Below are positions 1 through 7,318 of a stretch of 16,077 nucleotides of DNA, in pieces. Below the pieces are notes generated by a model that saw only the letters and a list, made by a program, of their open reading frames with translations, ran no database searches and was not told the origin of the DNA. Position numbers and translations under genes: made by a program. The DNA is taken from assembly GCA_016234155.1 (NCBI GenBank), contig JACRGZ010000077.1, positions 1-16,077 on the forward strand. Direction: 5' to 3'. Position 1 is the first letter of the stretch, and every line of letters begins with the position of its first letter. Origin of the DNA: Nitrospirota bacterium. Its GTDB lineage: Bacteria > Nitrospirota > 9FT-COMBO-42-15 > HDB-SIOI813.

Positions 1-1346
1 ACACCACCTTCCCTGCCCCCTGAGTTTTTAATATCCGCTATCTGGCTTTTCATCTGCTCTCCATACTCGTCCCAGAGGGGCATCTCCCACACCCTCTCCC
101 AGACCTTTTCCCCGGCCCTTATCACCTGCTCTTTTAATTCCTTATCATTACCCAACATACCAATGGCATGGTTTCCTAAGGCTATAACGCAGGCGCCTGT
201 AAGGGTGGCAATATCTATTATCCATCTCGGTTTGTACCGTGTAGCATAGAAGAGCGCATCGCTTAACGCAAGTCTTCCCTCTGCATCCGTGCTTATTATC
301 TCGATTGTCCTGCCGCTCATTGAACGCAGGACATCACCGGGCCGTGTTGCAGTCCCGCTCGGCATATTCTCAGTGGCAGGCAACAGGCCGACAAGATTCA
401 GGGGGAGGTGAAGCAGGGACGCAGCCCTCATAACCCCAATAGTTATCGCACCCCCTGACATGTCATACTTCATCTTCCCCATGCCTTCACTCGGTTTGAG
501 AGAGATGCCTCCACTATCAAAAGTGATTGATTTCCCCACTATGACTACCGGCCTCTCTCCTCTCTTGCCTCCATTATATTCAAGTATTATAAACTTGGGG
601 GGCTCGTGACTCCCTTTGGCTACTCCAAGATAAGCGCCCATGCCAAGCCTTTCTATCTGTGGTCTCGAGAGAACCCTGCATTTTATCCTGCCGGCCTTCG
701 CCATCTTCTTCGCCCTCCCTGCAAGTATGGCCGGGGTCATATCATTGGCAGGATGATTGACAAGGTCCTTCACTAAATTAACTGACTCGGAGATTATCTT
801 ACCCCGCTCAACGCCCTTATTCACCTTTTGTACGATCTCCCTCTTTTCCTCAATAACCCTCAGTTCTTCTATGTTTTTTGAATTACCATCCTCCTTTACC
901 TTATATTTTGAAAAACGGTAAAGGGCCAGTATGGCGCCTTCAGTGATTACCTGTGCCATATCTTCTGTCGCAGTGCTCTCCAGCTTATAGTTAAAGGCTG
1001 CTGTTGTGACAGCGAGTCTTTTTAACCCCATCTCCCTTGCACGCAATGACGCCCGTCCCATCGCCTGGCGTATCTGTTCAAGTCCTGTTTTCCCTTCCTT
1101 CCCGAGTCCGCATAAAATTATATACGTTGCAGGCATCATTTCCCGTGTATCCACGACTTCTACCTCTTCGCACTTACCGGTAAAACCCTTTCGGGCCCTC
1201 ACCCTTTCAATTGTCCCGTTTAGCAGTCTGTTAACTTCCTGTGCAAGCGGGCTCAAGTCAGCAGCCTCTTCATGTACCCCAACAATTATCGCGTCCACGT
1301 GTTCTCTTAAGATTGACCCTTCTCTTACGGTGAGCTTAATATTCAT
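1..1346 (-). CDS. pepA: Leucyl aminopeptidase (M17 family), 3' end off the window
   Basis: Cytosolic zinc/manganese aminopeptidase that removes N-terminal residues from peptides in protein turnover. Seen: reading starts at ATG 1346, five bases after a GGGAG ribosome site, and stays open for 448 codons to the left edge, so only the C-terminal part (perhaps 50 residues) is missing. The catalytic block contains GKSITFDSGGISLKP and YDMSGG, then STDAEGRL. The metal and active-site residues K272, D277, D295, D354 and E356, with K284 and R358, are each offset by exactly two from E. coli PepA, so the site is complete. An N-x-P-AND-x-TP segment precedes it, as in the family. The N-terminal domain is divergent, as usual. 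The gene lies 74 bp after rlpA on the same strand and is probably cotranscribed with it. The first residue of the NTDAEGRL motif is Ser here, a mild change. Identification is firm. Confidence 0.96.
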   Translation of the reverse strand, partial: MNIKLTVREGSILREHVDAIIVGVHEEAADLSPLAQEVNRLLNGTIERVRARKGFTGKCEEVEVVDTREMMPATYIILCGLGKEGKTGLEQIRQAMGRASLRAREMGLKRLAVTTAAFNYKLESTATEDMAQVITEGAILALYRFSKYKVKEDGNSKNIEELRVIEEKREIVQKVNKGVERGKIISESVNLVKDLVNHPANDMTPAILAGRAKKMAKAGRIKCRVLSRPQIERLGMGAYLGVAKGSHEPPKFIILEYNGGKRGERPVVIVGKSITFDSGGISLKPSEGMGKMKYDMSGGAITIGVMRAASLLHLPLNLVGLLPATENMPSGTATRPGDVLRSMSGRTIEIISTDAEGRLALSDALFYATRYKPRWIIDIATLTGACVIALGNHAIGMLGNDKELKEQVIRAGEKVWERVWEMPLWDEYGEQMKSQIADIKNSGGREGG

Positions 1347-1364
1347 TGATTCTCCCTTTTCCTC

Positions 1365-1392
1365 ATTCTGACTCCTGTATTCTGTATTCTGA
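1365..1392. repeat. Period-7 repeat between rlpA and pepA
   Basis: Four consecutive seven-base units on the plus strand: ATTCTGA, CTCCTGT, ATTCTGT, ATTCTGA. They fill part of the 74-bp rlpA-pepA gap just upstream of the pepA ribosome site. No coding role or stem is seen. The seven-base period matches the repeats inside dnaN, although the base composition differs. Confidence 0.7.
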
Positions 1393-1420
1393 CTACCTAT
1401 ACTTGAATTTTTAATTTCTC

Positions 1421-2056
1421 TTAATCCTTTCTCGTGATAAAGAACGAAAATCCCTCGGCAGACAGCCGCTCCGACAATTGCTCCGCCTCTCTTATATCTT
1501 TAGTGGCGCCTACCCTGACCCGAAAGAATTTCCTGACATTGGTCTCATATGTAATTATATACACATCCCTATATTTCTGACTTAATCTTTCCTTTAGATT
1601 CAGGGCGTTCTCCTCAATCAAAAATGAACCCACCTGTACCGTAAAATCTGTTATGGTTTTTCCCCATTCCAGGACCTCTACTTCCACCCGCGATAAGCCT
1701 GTTTCTAACATACCAAGTCTTTCAGCAGCGCCATAGGACAGATCGATTATACGTCCATCCACAAAGGGTCCCCTGTCATTAATTTTTACCACTATTGACT
1801 GTCCGTTCTCTAAGTTTGTAATCCTCGCCTTTGTGCCGAGGGGCATAAGTTTGTGGGCCGCTGTAAGGCGAAACATATCGTATATCTCTCCGCTTGAGGT
1901 GGGCCTTCCATGGAAATCTTCACCATACCATGAAGCGATGCCTCTCTCTATATACCCTGCGGCATACGGGGGTCTGCGTGCAGGAAAGGTACAGGAGGAA
2001 ATTATAATAACAGTTATAAGGATAAAAAGGGGGCGAAGATTAAACGGTCTCTCCAT
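1421..2056 (-). CDS. rlpA: RlpA-type septal lytic transglycosylase lipoprotein (DPBB + SPOR)
   Basis: Predicted outer-membrane lipoprotein that cleaves glycan strands lacking stem peptides, usually at the division septum. Seen: 211 residues; a hydrophobic signal at about residues 9-21 ending in lipobox I-S-S-C with Cys22; a double-psi beta-barrel domain at about 38-130 starting GIASWYG; and a C-terminal SPOR domain at about 138-208 starting FTVQVGSF, which in this family binds denuded peptidoglycan. E57, H68 and D94 (in NDRGPF) have exactly the spacing of the catalytic E120/H131/D157 of Pseudomonas RlpA, so it is probably active. The ATG at 2056 lies inside the end of gyrA (17-bp overlap), implying coupled translation. 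A weak GGGAAG precedes it. Similar barrels occur in inactive RlpA relatives, but the intact triad argues against that here. Confidence 0.93.
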   Translation of the reverse strand: MERPFNLRPLFILITVIIISSCTFPARRPPYAAGYIERGIASWYGEDFHGRPTSSGEIYDMFRLTAAHKLMPLGTKARITNLENGQSIVVKINDRGPFVDGRIIDLSYGAAERLGMLETGLSRVEVEVLEWGKTITDFTVQVGSFLIEENALNLKERLSQKYRDVYIITYETNVRKFFRVRVGATKDIREAEQLSERLSAEGFSFFITRKD

Positions 2057-4484
2057 CTTCCCGCTCTGCTAATGTTGCAACACCGACAACCTTGTCGTTC
2101 TCTTCTATGTTTATCAGTTTTACGCCCTGGGTGTTGCGGCTAATAATTGAAATGTCCCTTGTCTTCATCCTGATTATCATACCTGCAGCGGTAAGTATCA
2201 TTGTCTCGTCATCATCAGAAACCTGGAGGGACGAGACTGCCTTACCGTTCTTCTGTGTGGATTTAATTGTATATATGCCCTTTCCCCCGCGTCCCTGTAT
2301 CCTGTATTCAGAAAGGTCTGTCCGTTTTCCATAACCACGCTCAGTCACTGTAAGGATTGTTGAATTATCCTGGACTATCTCCATCCCCACTACAAAGTCA
2401 TCGTCATCAAGGTCTATCCCCTTTACCCCTCTCCCTACCCTTCCTATAGTCCTGATCTCATCTTCATTAAAGCGTATCGCCATCCCGTTATGTGTACTTA
2501 ATAACACCTCCTGATTGCCGGATGTGAGCCTGACAGCCCCCAGTTTATCTTTTTCGTCGAGTAAAATCCCTATGATCCCGCCGGCCCTTATAGCGCTGTA
2601 AGCCTCTAAAGGGGTCTTCTTGACCACGCCCTTTATTGTTGCCATTACAATATATTTATCTTCGCTGAAGAGTGCTACAGGCAGCACGGCTGTAACTAGC
2701 TCATCCTCATTGAGTTGGAGGAGATTTACGATGGCCTTACCCTTTGCAAGCCTGCCGGCCTCTGGTATCTGGTGCACCTTCAGGCCGTAGACCTTCCCGC
2801 TGTCAGTAAAGAAGAGCAGATAGTTATGGGTAGATGCGACAAAGAGACGCTCGACAAAGTCCTCCTCTTTTGTCTCCATCCCTATCTTACCCTTGCCGCC
2901 CCGTCTCTGACTCCTGTATGTAGTCACCGGATTTCTTTTAATATAACCGGTGTGTGAGATTGTTATCACCATATCCTCTTCAACTATAAGGTCCTCAATC
3001 GCTATCTCTCTTGTCTCCGGAATTATCTCTGTCCGCCTGGAATCTGCGTAAGCCTCTTTTATTTCGAGGAGTTCATCTTTGATTATCTTCATTACGAGGG
3101 CATCACTCTCAAGGACAGAATGGAGATAAGATATCTGCTCAATAAGCTGCCTGTACTCCTCATTAAGTTTTTCCCTCTCAAGGCCTGTCAGTCTCTGGAG
3201 TCTCATATCAAGAATGGCCTGGGCCTGTACCTCTGTCAGTGTAAACCTTGATATAAGGGCAACCCTTGCCTCATCAGGCGTCCTTGATCTCTTAATCAAG
3301 GTAATTATCTCATCCAAATTCGACAGGGCTATCTTCAGCCCTTCTAATATATGCGCCCTCTCCTCTGCCTTCCGTAACTCATACTGACTCCTCCTGATGA
3401 CTATCTCCCGTCGGTGATCTATAAAGTAACAGAGCATCTCCTTAAGATGCAGCACCCTCGGCTGGTTGTGGACAAGGGACAGCATTATGATGCCAAAACT
3501 GCTCTGCATCTGTGTGTGTTTATATAACTGGTTGAGGATAATCTCCGATTGTTCACCGCGTTTTACCTCGAGCACAATCCGCATACCTTCACGGTCAGAT
3601 TCGTCCCTTACCTCAGATATTCCTTCTATCTTTTTATCTCTGATAAGGTCAGCTATACCCTCTATAAGTTTCGCCTTGTTTACCTGATAGGGGATTTCAC
3701 TGATTATTATGCTCTCCCTGTCTGTCCTCGAATTCGTCTCGACAAAGGCCCTTGCCCTCATCTGCACGATACCGCGGCCGGTCCTGTAGGCCTCTTTTAT
3801 CCCTGCCAGCCCGTGTATAAAGCCTGCCGTAGGGAAATCCGGTCCTTTTATGACATCCATAAGCTCTTCTACGGTTACCTCAGGATTTTCTATACAGATG
3901 ATGAGGCCGGCGATTATCTCTCCGAGATTATGGGGTGGTATGTTGGTGGCCATCCCGACGGCAATGCCTGCTGAACCATTTATCAGCAGGTTCGGGATCT
4001 TTGTGGGGAGGACAAGAGGCTCCTCTAACGAGCCGTCATAGTTCGGGACAAAATCTACAGTTTCCTTGTCTATGTCCGCAAGCATCTCACCTGCGATCTT
4101 CGACATCCTGATCTCTGTATATCTCATCGCCGCAGGCGGGTCTCCGTCTACTGAGCCAAAGTTCCCCTGGCCATCTATCAGGGGGTATCTCATGGAAAAT
4201 TCTTGTGCGAGACGTACTGCCGTGTCATATACAGCCACATCGCCGTGGGGGTGATATTTACCTATCACATCACCTACTATCCTTGCAGACTTCTTGTACG
4301 GCCTGTTCCATGGGACACCCATTTCATGCATGGCAAAGAGCACCCTCCTGTGAACAGGTTTCAGCCCGTCTCTTACATCCGGCAGGGCCCTCCCGACAAT
4401 GACGCTCATAGCATAGTCGAGATACGAGGACCGCATCTCATCTTCTATGCTTACGGGCACCCTTTTTTCGCCAGCTATTGCCAA
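2040..4484 (-). CDS. gyrA: DNA gyrase subunit A
   Basis: DNA-cleaving and wrapping subunit of gyrase, acting as A2B2 with GyrB to introduce negative supercoils. I place the start at TTG 4484, six bases after AAGGAG, which gives 814 residues and numbering that matches E. coli through the catalytic region. Catalytic Y122 lies in AAMRYTEIR. The quinolone region 78-88 reads HPHGDVAVYDT, with Val at 83 where E. coli has Ser and Asp at 87. The breakage-reunion domain runs to about 495. The C-terminal pinwheel carries the GyrA box QRRGGKG at 526-532, so this is gyrase rather than topoisomerase IV subunit ParC. The 34-residue insert of E. coli before the pinwheel is absent. The frame stays open upstream for another 72 codons to an ATG overlapping the gyrB stop, but those codons are repeat DNA with no family similarity. 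rlpA overlaps the 3' end. Confidence 0.97.
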   Translation of the reverse strand: MAIAGEKRVPVSIEDEMRSSYLDYAMSVIVGRALPDVRDGLKPVHRRVLFAMHEMGVPWNRPYKKSARIVGDVIGKYHPHGDVAVYDTAVRLAQEFSMRYPLIDGQGNFGSVDGDPPAAMRYTEIRMSKIAGEMLADIDKETVDFVPNYDGSLEEPLVLPTKIPNLLINGSAGIAVGMATNIPPHNLGEIIAGLIICIENPEVTVEELMDVIKGPDFPTAGFIHGLAGIKEAYRTGRGIVQMRARAFVETNSRTDRESIIISEIPYQVNKAKLIEGIADLIRDKKIEGISEVRDESDREGMRIVLEVKRGEQSEIILNQLYKHTQMQSSFGIIMLSLVHNQPRVLHLKEMLCYFIDHRREIVIRRSQYELRKAEERAHILEGLKIALSNLDEIITLIKRSRTPDEARVALISRFTLTEVQAQAILDMRLQRLTGLEREKLNEEYRQLIEQISYLHSVLESDALVMKIIKDELLEIKEAYADSRRTEIIPETREIAIEDLIVEEDMVITISHTGYIKRNPVTTYRSQRRGGKGKIGMETKEEDFVERLFVASTHNYLLFFTDSGKVYGLKVHQIPEAGRLAKGKAIVNLLQLNEDELVTAVLPVALFSEDKYIVMATIKGVVKKTPLEAYSAIRAGGIIGILLDEKDKLGAVRLTSGNQEVLLSTHNGMAIRFNEDEIRTIGRVGRGVKGIDLDDDDFVVGMEIVQDNSTILTVTERGYGKRTDLSEYRIQGRGGKGIYTIKSTQKNGKAVSSLQVSDDDETMILTAAGMIIRMKTRDISIISRNTQGVKLINIEENDKVVGVATLAEREDGETV

Positions 4485-4496
4485 GTCTTGCTCCTT
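4482..4496 (-). promoter_or_regulatory. Ribosome binding site deciding the TTG start of gyrA
   Basis: On the minus strand AAGGAG (4491-4496) is followed by six bases and then TTG (4482-4484). The next in-frame Met, at residue 17, would remove conserved N-terminal sequence. The upstream ATG at 4700 would add 72 residues encoded by repeats. The TTG start makes residue numbers coincide with E. coli GyrA, which supports it. Confidence 0.85.
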
Positions 4497-4503
4497 TTTA
4501 ATA

Positions 4504-4519
4504 GGGGTCAAGGGGTCGA
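4504..4519. repeat. Two period-8 units upstream of gyrA
   Basis: GGGGTCAA then GGGGTCGA on the plus strand, just upstream of the gyrA ribosome site. This is a short member of the period-8 family found at other junctions of this window. Confidence 0.55.
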
Positions 4520-4538
4520 GTGAACTAATTAAGACGGC

Positions 4539-4640
4539 CTCGTAAAAAGTCATGTAATAGCGCATCTTGTCATGCTGAACTTGTTTCAGCATCAGAGACC
4601 CTGAAACAAGTTCAGGGTGACAAAAATGACTTTTTACGAG
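4539..4640. repeat. 102-bp nested inverted repeat between gyrB and gyrA
   Basis: Outer arms CTCGTAAAAAGTCAT (4539-4553) and ATGACTTTTTACGAG (4626-4640) are perfect 15-bp complements. Inner arms of 23 bp (4567-4589 and 4601-4623) pair at 21 positions around an 11-base centre. The unit lacks any transposase and looks like a palindromic miniature element. Its core CCCTGAAACAAGTTCAGGG (4599-4617) recurs with one change at 15470-15488. It is stop-free in the gyrA frame. As RNA it would fold into a long hairpin between two gyrase cistrons. I recall related CTGAAACAAGTTCAG palindromes from other bacterial genomes but cannot verify that here. Confidence 0.85.
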
Positions 4641-4660
4641 TTCGTTAATTAATAATTTAT

Positions 4661-4695
4661 CACTTGAACCCTCGACCCCTTGAATCCTTGACCCC
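4661..4695 (+). repeat. Period-8 array at the 3' end of gyrB, inverted partner of 7110-7144
   Basis: Four units on the plus strand: TTGAACCC, TCGACCCC, TTGAATCC, TTGACCCC (4664-4695), directly downstream of the gyrB stop. Bases 4661-4691 are identical over 31 positions to the minus-strand sequence of 7144-7114 at the start of gyrB, so the two form an inverted pair around the gene. Confidence 0.85.
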
Positions 4696-4696
4696 T

Positions 4697-7093
4697 TCAT
4701 ACATCAAGGTTCTTCACCTCTCGCGCATGCTGTTCTATAAATTTCCGTCTCGGTTCAACCTGGTCCCCCATCAGTATCGTAAATATCTCATCTGCCATTA
4801 CACTGTCCTCGAGGGTAACCTGCTGGAGTGTCCTTGTCTCGGGATTCATAGTGGTCTCCCAGAGCTGCTCGGGATTCATCTCCCCAAGGCCTTTATATCG
4901 CTGTACAGCGAGACCTTTCTTGCTTATCTCCATGACAAAGGAGAGGAGGAGAGAAGATGTCTCTAATGTGTACTCCTTATCCTGGGTGCGCACTTTATAC
5001 GGCGGACTGCCAAGTCCTGTCCTGACCGGTGACAGCGCCTTGAGCTCCCGGAATTCCGGGGAACCGATAAAGTCCTCATCTATTGTCATCTGTTGATGGA
5101 CCCCTGCCCTTCTTATATCAATCTCTAACTTATATGACTTATGCTCCTCATCTGCTGAAATGTTAAACCCTATGGAGTCCCCAGGCCTCCTGGATGTAAA
5201 ACGCTCCCTGATTTTACCCGTTATCCCTTCTATGGTCTGCCTGTCTTTTAATGTTTCTTTCTCTATGTCTGCCTGAGTGAGTGTGCTGATAACATCAGGG
5301 TCGTTCTGCTTCTTTGAGAGTTGATCTACAAGCCCTTTGTATGCCACAAGTTTGCTCAATGACTTTTCCAATCTCTCCCCTTTAATATATGAGTTCTTTG
5401 CCTTATCCCACAACTCTATCTCTTCAGATGCAGTTTTTATTAAAAAGTTATTAAGCCCGGCCTCATCTTTTATATACTGTCCTGCCTTTTGTCTTGTCAC
5501 TTTATAGAGGGGGGGCTGGGCAATATAGATATATTTATTCTCAACAAGCTGAGGCATCTGCCTGTAGAAGAAGGTCAATATAAGTGTCCTTATATGAGCG
5601 CCGTCTACATCGGCGTCTGTCATTATCACTATCCTGTGATACCTTGCCTTGGATATATCAAAATCATCATCCCCTATCCCTGTACCCAGGGCTGTTATGA
5701 TGGTCCTTATCTCCTCGCTTGACAGTATCTTATCAAAGCGGGCCCTCTCTACATTCAGTATCTTACCCCTGAGCGGCAATATGGCCTGATAGCGCCTGTC
5801 CCTCCCCTGCTTAGCAGATCCTCCTGCGGAGTCCCCTTCTACAAGGAATATCTCACAAAAAGCGGGGTCCTTTTCCGAGCAGTCTGCAAGTTTTCCCGGA
5901 AGGTTACAGCCTTCTAAGGCGCCCTTTCGCCGGATAAGATCTTTTGCCTTCCTTGCAGCCTCTCTCGCCCTTGCTGCGTTCAGCGCCTTGTCTACTATTT
6001 TTCTCGCAATGGAAGGGCTTTCTTCAAAAAAAGTCCCGAGATGTTCATTAACCACCGTCTCTACCACCCCTTTTATCTCACTGTTACCGAGCTTTGTCTT
6101 TGTCTGGCCTTCAAACTGGGGATTGGAGAGCTTGATGCTTATTACTGCTGTCAGCCCCTCTCTTATATCATCCCCCAGCAATGTCTCACCCTTTAATAGA
6201 TTGTTGTTAGTGGCGTAGTTGTTGATTGTCCTTGTAAGGGCTGCCTTAAACCCTATCAGGTGGGTGCCGCCCTCCTTCGTGTTTATGTTGTTGGCGTAAG
6301 AGAAGAGGTTCTCTGTGTAACCGTCATTGTACTGGATCGCCACCTCAAGAAATGCCCCGCTTTTTTCTGCTGTTATATAAATCGGGTTATGGACAGGGTT
6401 TTTATTTTCATTCAGGTGTTCTACAAACTGCACTATTCCGCCTTTATATTTAAACAGCCCTGATTTTCCCGTCCGTTCATCTGTTATGGATATCTCAAGT
6501 CCTTTGTTTAAAAAGGCAAGTTCCCGTAACCGGTGTGTAATGGTGTCAAAAAAGAACTCTATATTCTCGAAAATCTCCGTGTCCGGTTTGAAGGTAATCT
6601 TTGTGCCGCATTTTTTGGTCTTGCCTACATTTGTTAATGGTGTTACAGGATTACCCCGCTCATATCTCTGCTGATATACAGAACCTCCCCTTTTTACTTC
6701 CAACTCAAGCCATTCTGAGAGGGCATTTACCACAGAGACCCCAACCCCATGGAGCCCCCCGGATACCTTATATGTCTCGTTATCAAATTTCCCGCCTGAA
6801 TGGAGTACTGTCATAACGACCTCAGTCGCCGGTCTATTCTGGGTCGGATGCATCTCGGTAGGGATCCCCCTCCCGTTATCAATAACAGTAACACTGTTGT
6901 CTATATGGATAATAACTTCGATATTTTCACAATAGCCGGCCATGGCCTCATCTACGCTGTTGTCTACGACCTCGTATACTAAGTGGTGAAGACCTTCCGG
7001 CCCCGTATTTCCAATGTACATTGAAGGCCTTTTCCTGACGGCATCCAACCCCTCTAACACCCTTATCTTTTCTGCGGTATATTGCTCTTCCAT
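4697..7093 (-). CDS. gyrB: DNA gyrase subunit B
   Basis: ATPase subunit of gyrase. Start chosen at ATG 7093 (AGAGGTG just upstream), giving 798 residues beginning MEEQYTAEKIRVLEGLDAVR. The frame is open for 16 more codons to TTG 7141, but those are period-8 repeat DNA. Seen: GHKL ATPase domain with E41 and N45 in EVVDNSVDEA, DNGRGIP, and the lid GGLHGVGVSVVNALSEW; transducer domain; TOPRIM domain with E419 in EGDSAGG and D493/D495/D497 in DADVDG; and the C-terminal RYKGLGEMNPEQLW at about 732. Some 200 residues separate QPPLYKV (about 526) from YKGLGEM, the large TOPRIM insertion typical of many Gram-negative GyrB proteins. It pairs with the adjacent gyrA. The stop codon overlaps an ATG of the extended gyrA frame. 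A 225-bp gap separates it from dnaN, so it may have its own promoter, though I could not pick one. Confidence 0.97.
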   Translation of the reverse strand: MEEQYTAEKIRVLEGLDAVRKRPSMYIGNTGPEGLHHLVYEVVDNSVDEAMAGYCENIEVIIHIDNSVTVIDNGRGIPTEMHPTQNRPATEVVMTVLHSGGKFDNETYKVSGGLHGVGVSVVNALSEWLELEVKRGGSVYQQRYERGNPVTPLTNVGKTKKCGTKITFKPDTEIFENIEFFFDTITHRLRELAFLNKGLEISITDERTGKSGLFKYKGGIVQFVEHLNENKNPVHNPIYITAEKSGAFLEVAIQYNDGYTENLFSYANNINTKEGGTHLIGFKAALTRTINNYATNNNLLKGETLLGDDIREGLTAVISIKLSNPQFEGQTKTKLGNSEIKGVVETVVNEHLGTFFEESPSIARKIVDKALNAARAREAARKAKDLIRRKGALEGCNLPGKLADCSEKDPAFCEIFLVEGDSAGGSAKQGRDRRYQAILPLRGKILNVERARFDKILSSEEIRTIITALGTGIGDDDFDISKARYHRIVIMTDADVDGAHIRTLILTFFYRQMPQLVENKYIYIAQPPLYKVTRQKAGQYIKDEAGLNNFLIKTASEEIELWDKAKNSYIKGERLEKSLSKLVAYKGLVDQLSKKQNDPDVISTLTQADIEKETLKDRQTIEGITGKIRERFTSRRPGDSIGFNISADEEHKSYKLEIDIRRAGVHQQMTIDEDFIGSPEFRELKALSPVRTGLGSPPYKVRTQDKEYTLETSSLLLSFVMEISKKGLAVQRYKGLGEMNPEQLWETTMNPETRTLQQVTLEDSVMADEIFTILMGDQVEPRRKFIEQHAREVKNLDV

Positions 7094-7109
7094 AACACCT
7101 CTGATATAT

Positions 7110-7144
7110 GGGTTCAAGGATTCAAGGGGTCGAGGGTTCAAGTG
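7110..7144 (-). repeat. Period-8 array overlapping the upstream side of gyrB
   Basis: Read on the minus strand: TTGAACCC, TCGACCCC, TTGAATCC, TTGAACCC, ending 17 bp before the gyrB ATG. It is the inverted partner of 4661-4691 with 31 identical bases. It can be translated in the gyrB frame and so produces a false 16-residue N-terminal extension if TTG 7141 is taken as the start. Confidence 0.85.
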
Positions 7145-7209
7145 TAGGTAGAAAATCCCGTGAAATATGTCCGTTATTTTTCTAACTTCTTGATTCTTAC
7201 TTCTATCTG

Positions 7210-7241
7210 GACCCCTTGAATTCTCGACCCCTTGAACCCTT
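7210..7241 (+). repeat. Second period-8 array in the dnaN-gyrB gap
   Basis: Plus-strand units GACCCCTT, GAATTCTC, GACCCCTT, GAACCCTT. It faces the array at 7110-7144 in the same 225-bp gap, so transcripts could form a stem between the two. The rest of the gap holds no reading frame beyond a few codons, and no recF remnant is visible. Confidence 0.75.
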
Positions 7242-7318
7242 TATTTAATTTTCATACCCCTTGGAGTATCCTTTAAACCGAATGTCTTTAGTCTATGGTA
7301 TATAAGTCTTTCTGTTTT

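Noticed and set aside
3549..3974. Open frame of 141 codons on the plus strand
   Set aside because: Lies wholly antisense inside gyrA, with no recognisable family or ribosome site; gyrA is certain.
4664..4966. Plus-strand frame beginning MNPRPLESLTP
   Set aside because: Its start is only the translated period-8 array and the rest is antisense to gyrB. The similarity to the false gyrB extension comes from the inverted repeat, not from a protein family.
7245..7275. Small hairpin ATACTCC/GGGGTAT and a four-codon frame after dnaN
   Set aside because: The stem is short with a mismatch and no T-run, and the frame is too short to support as a gene.
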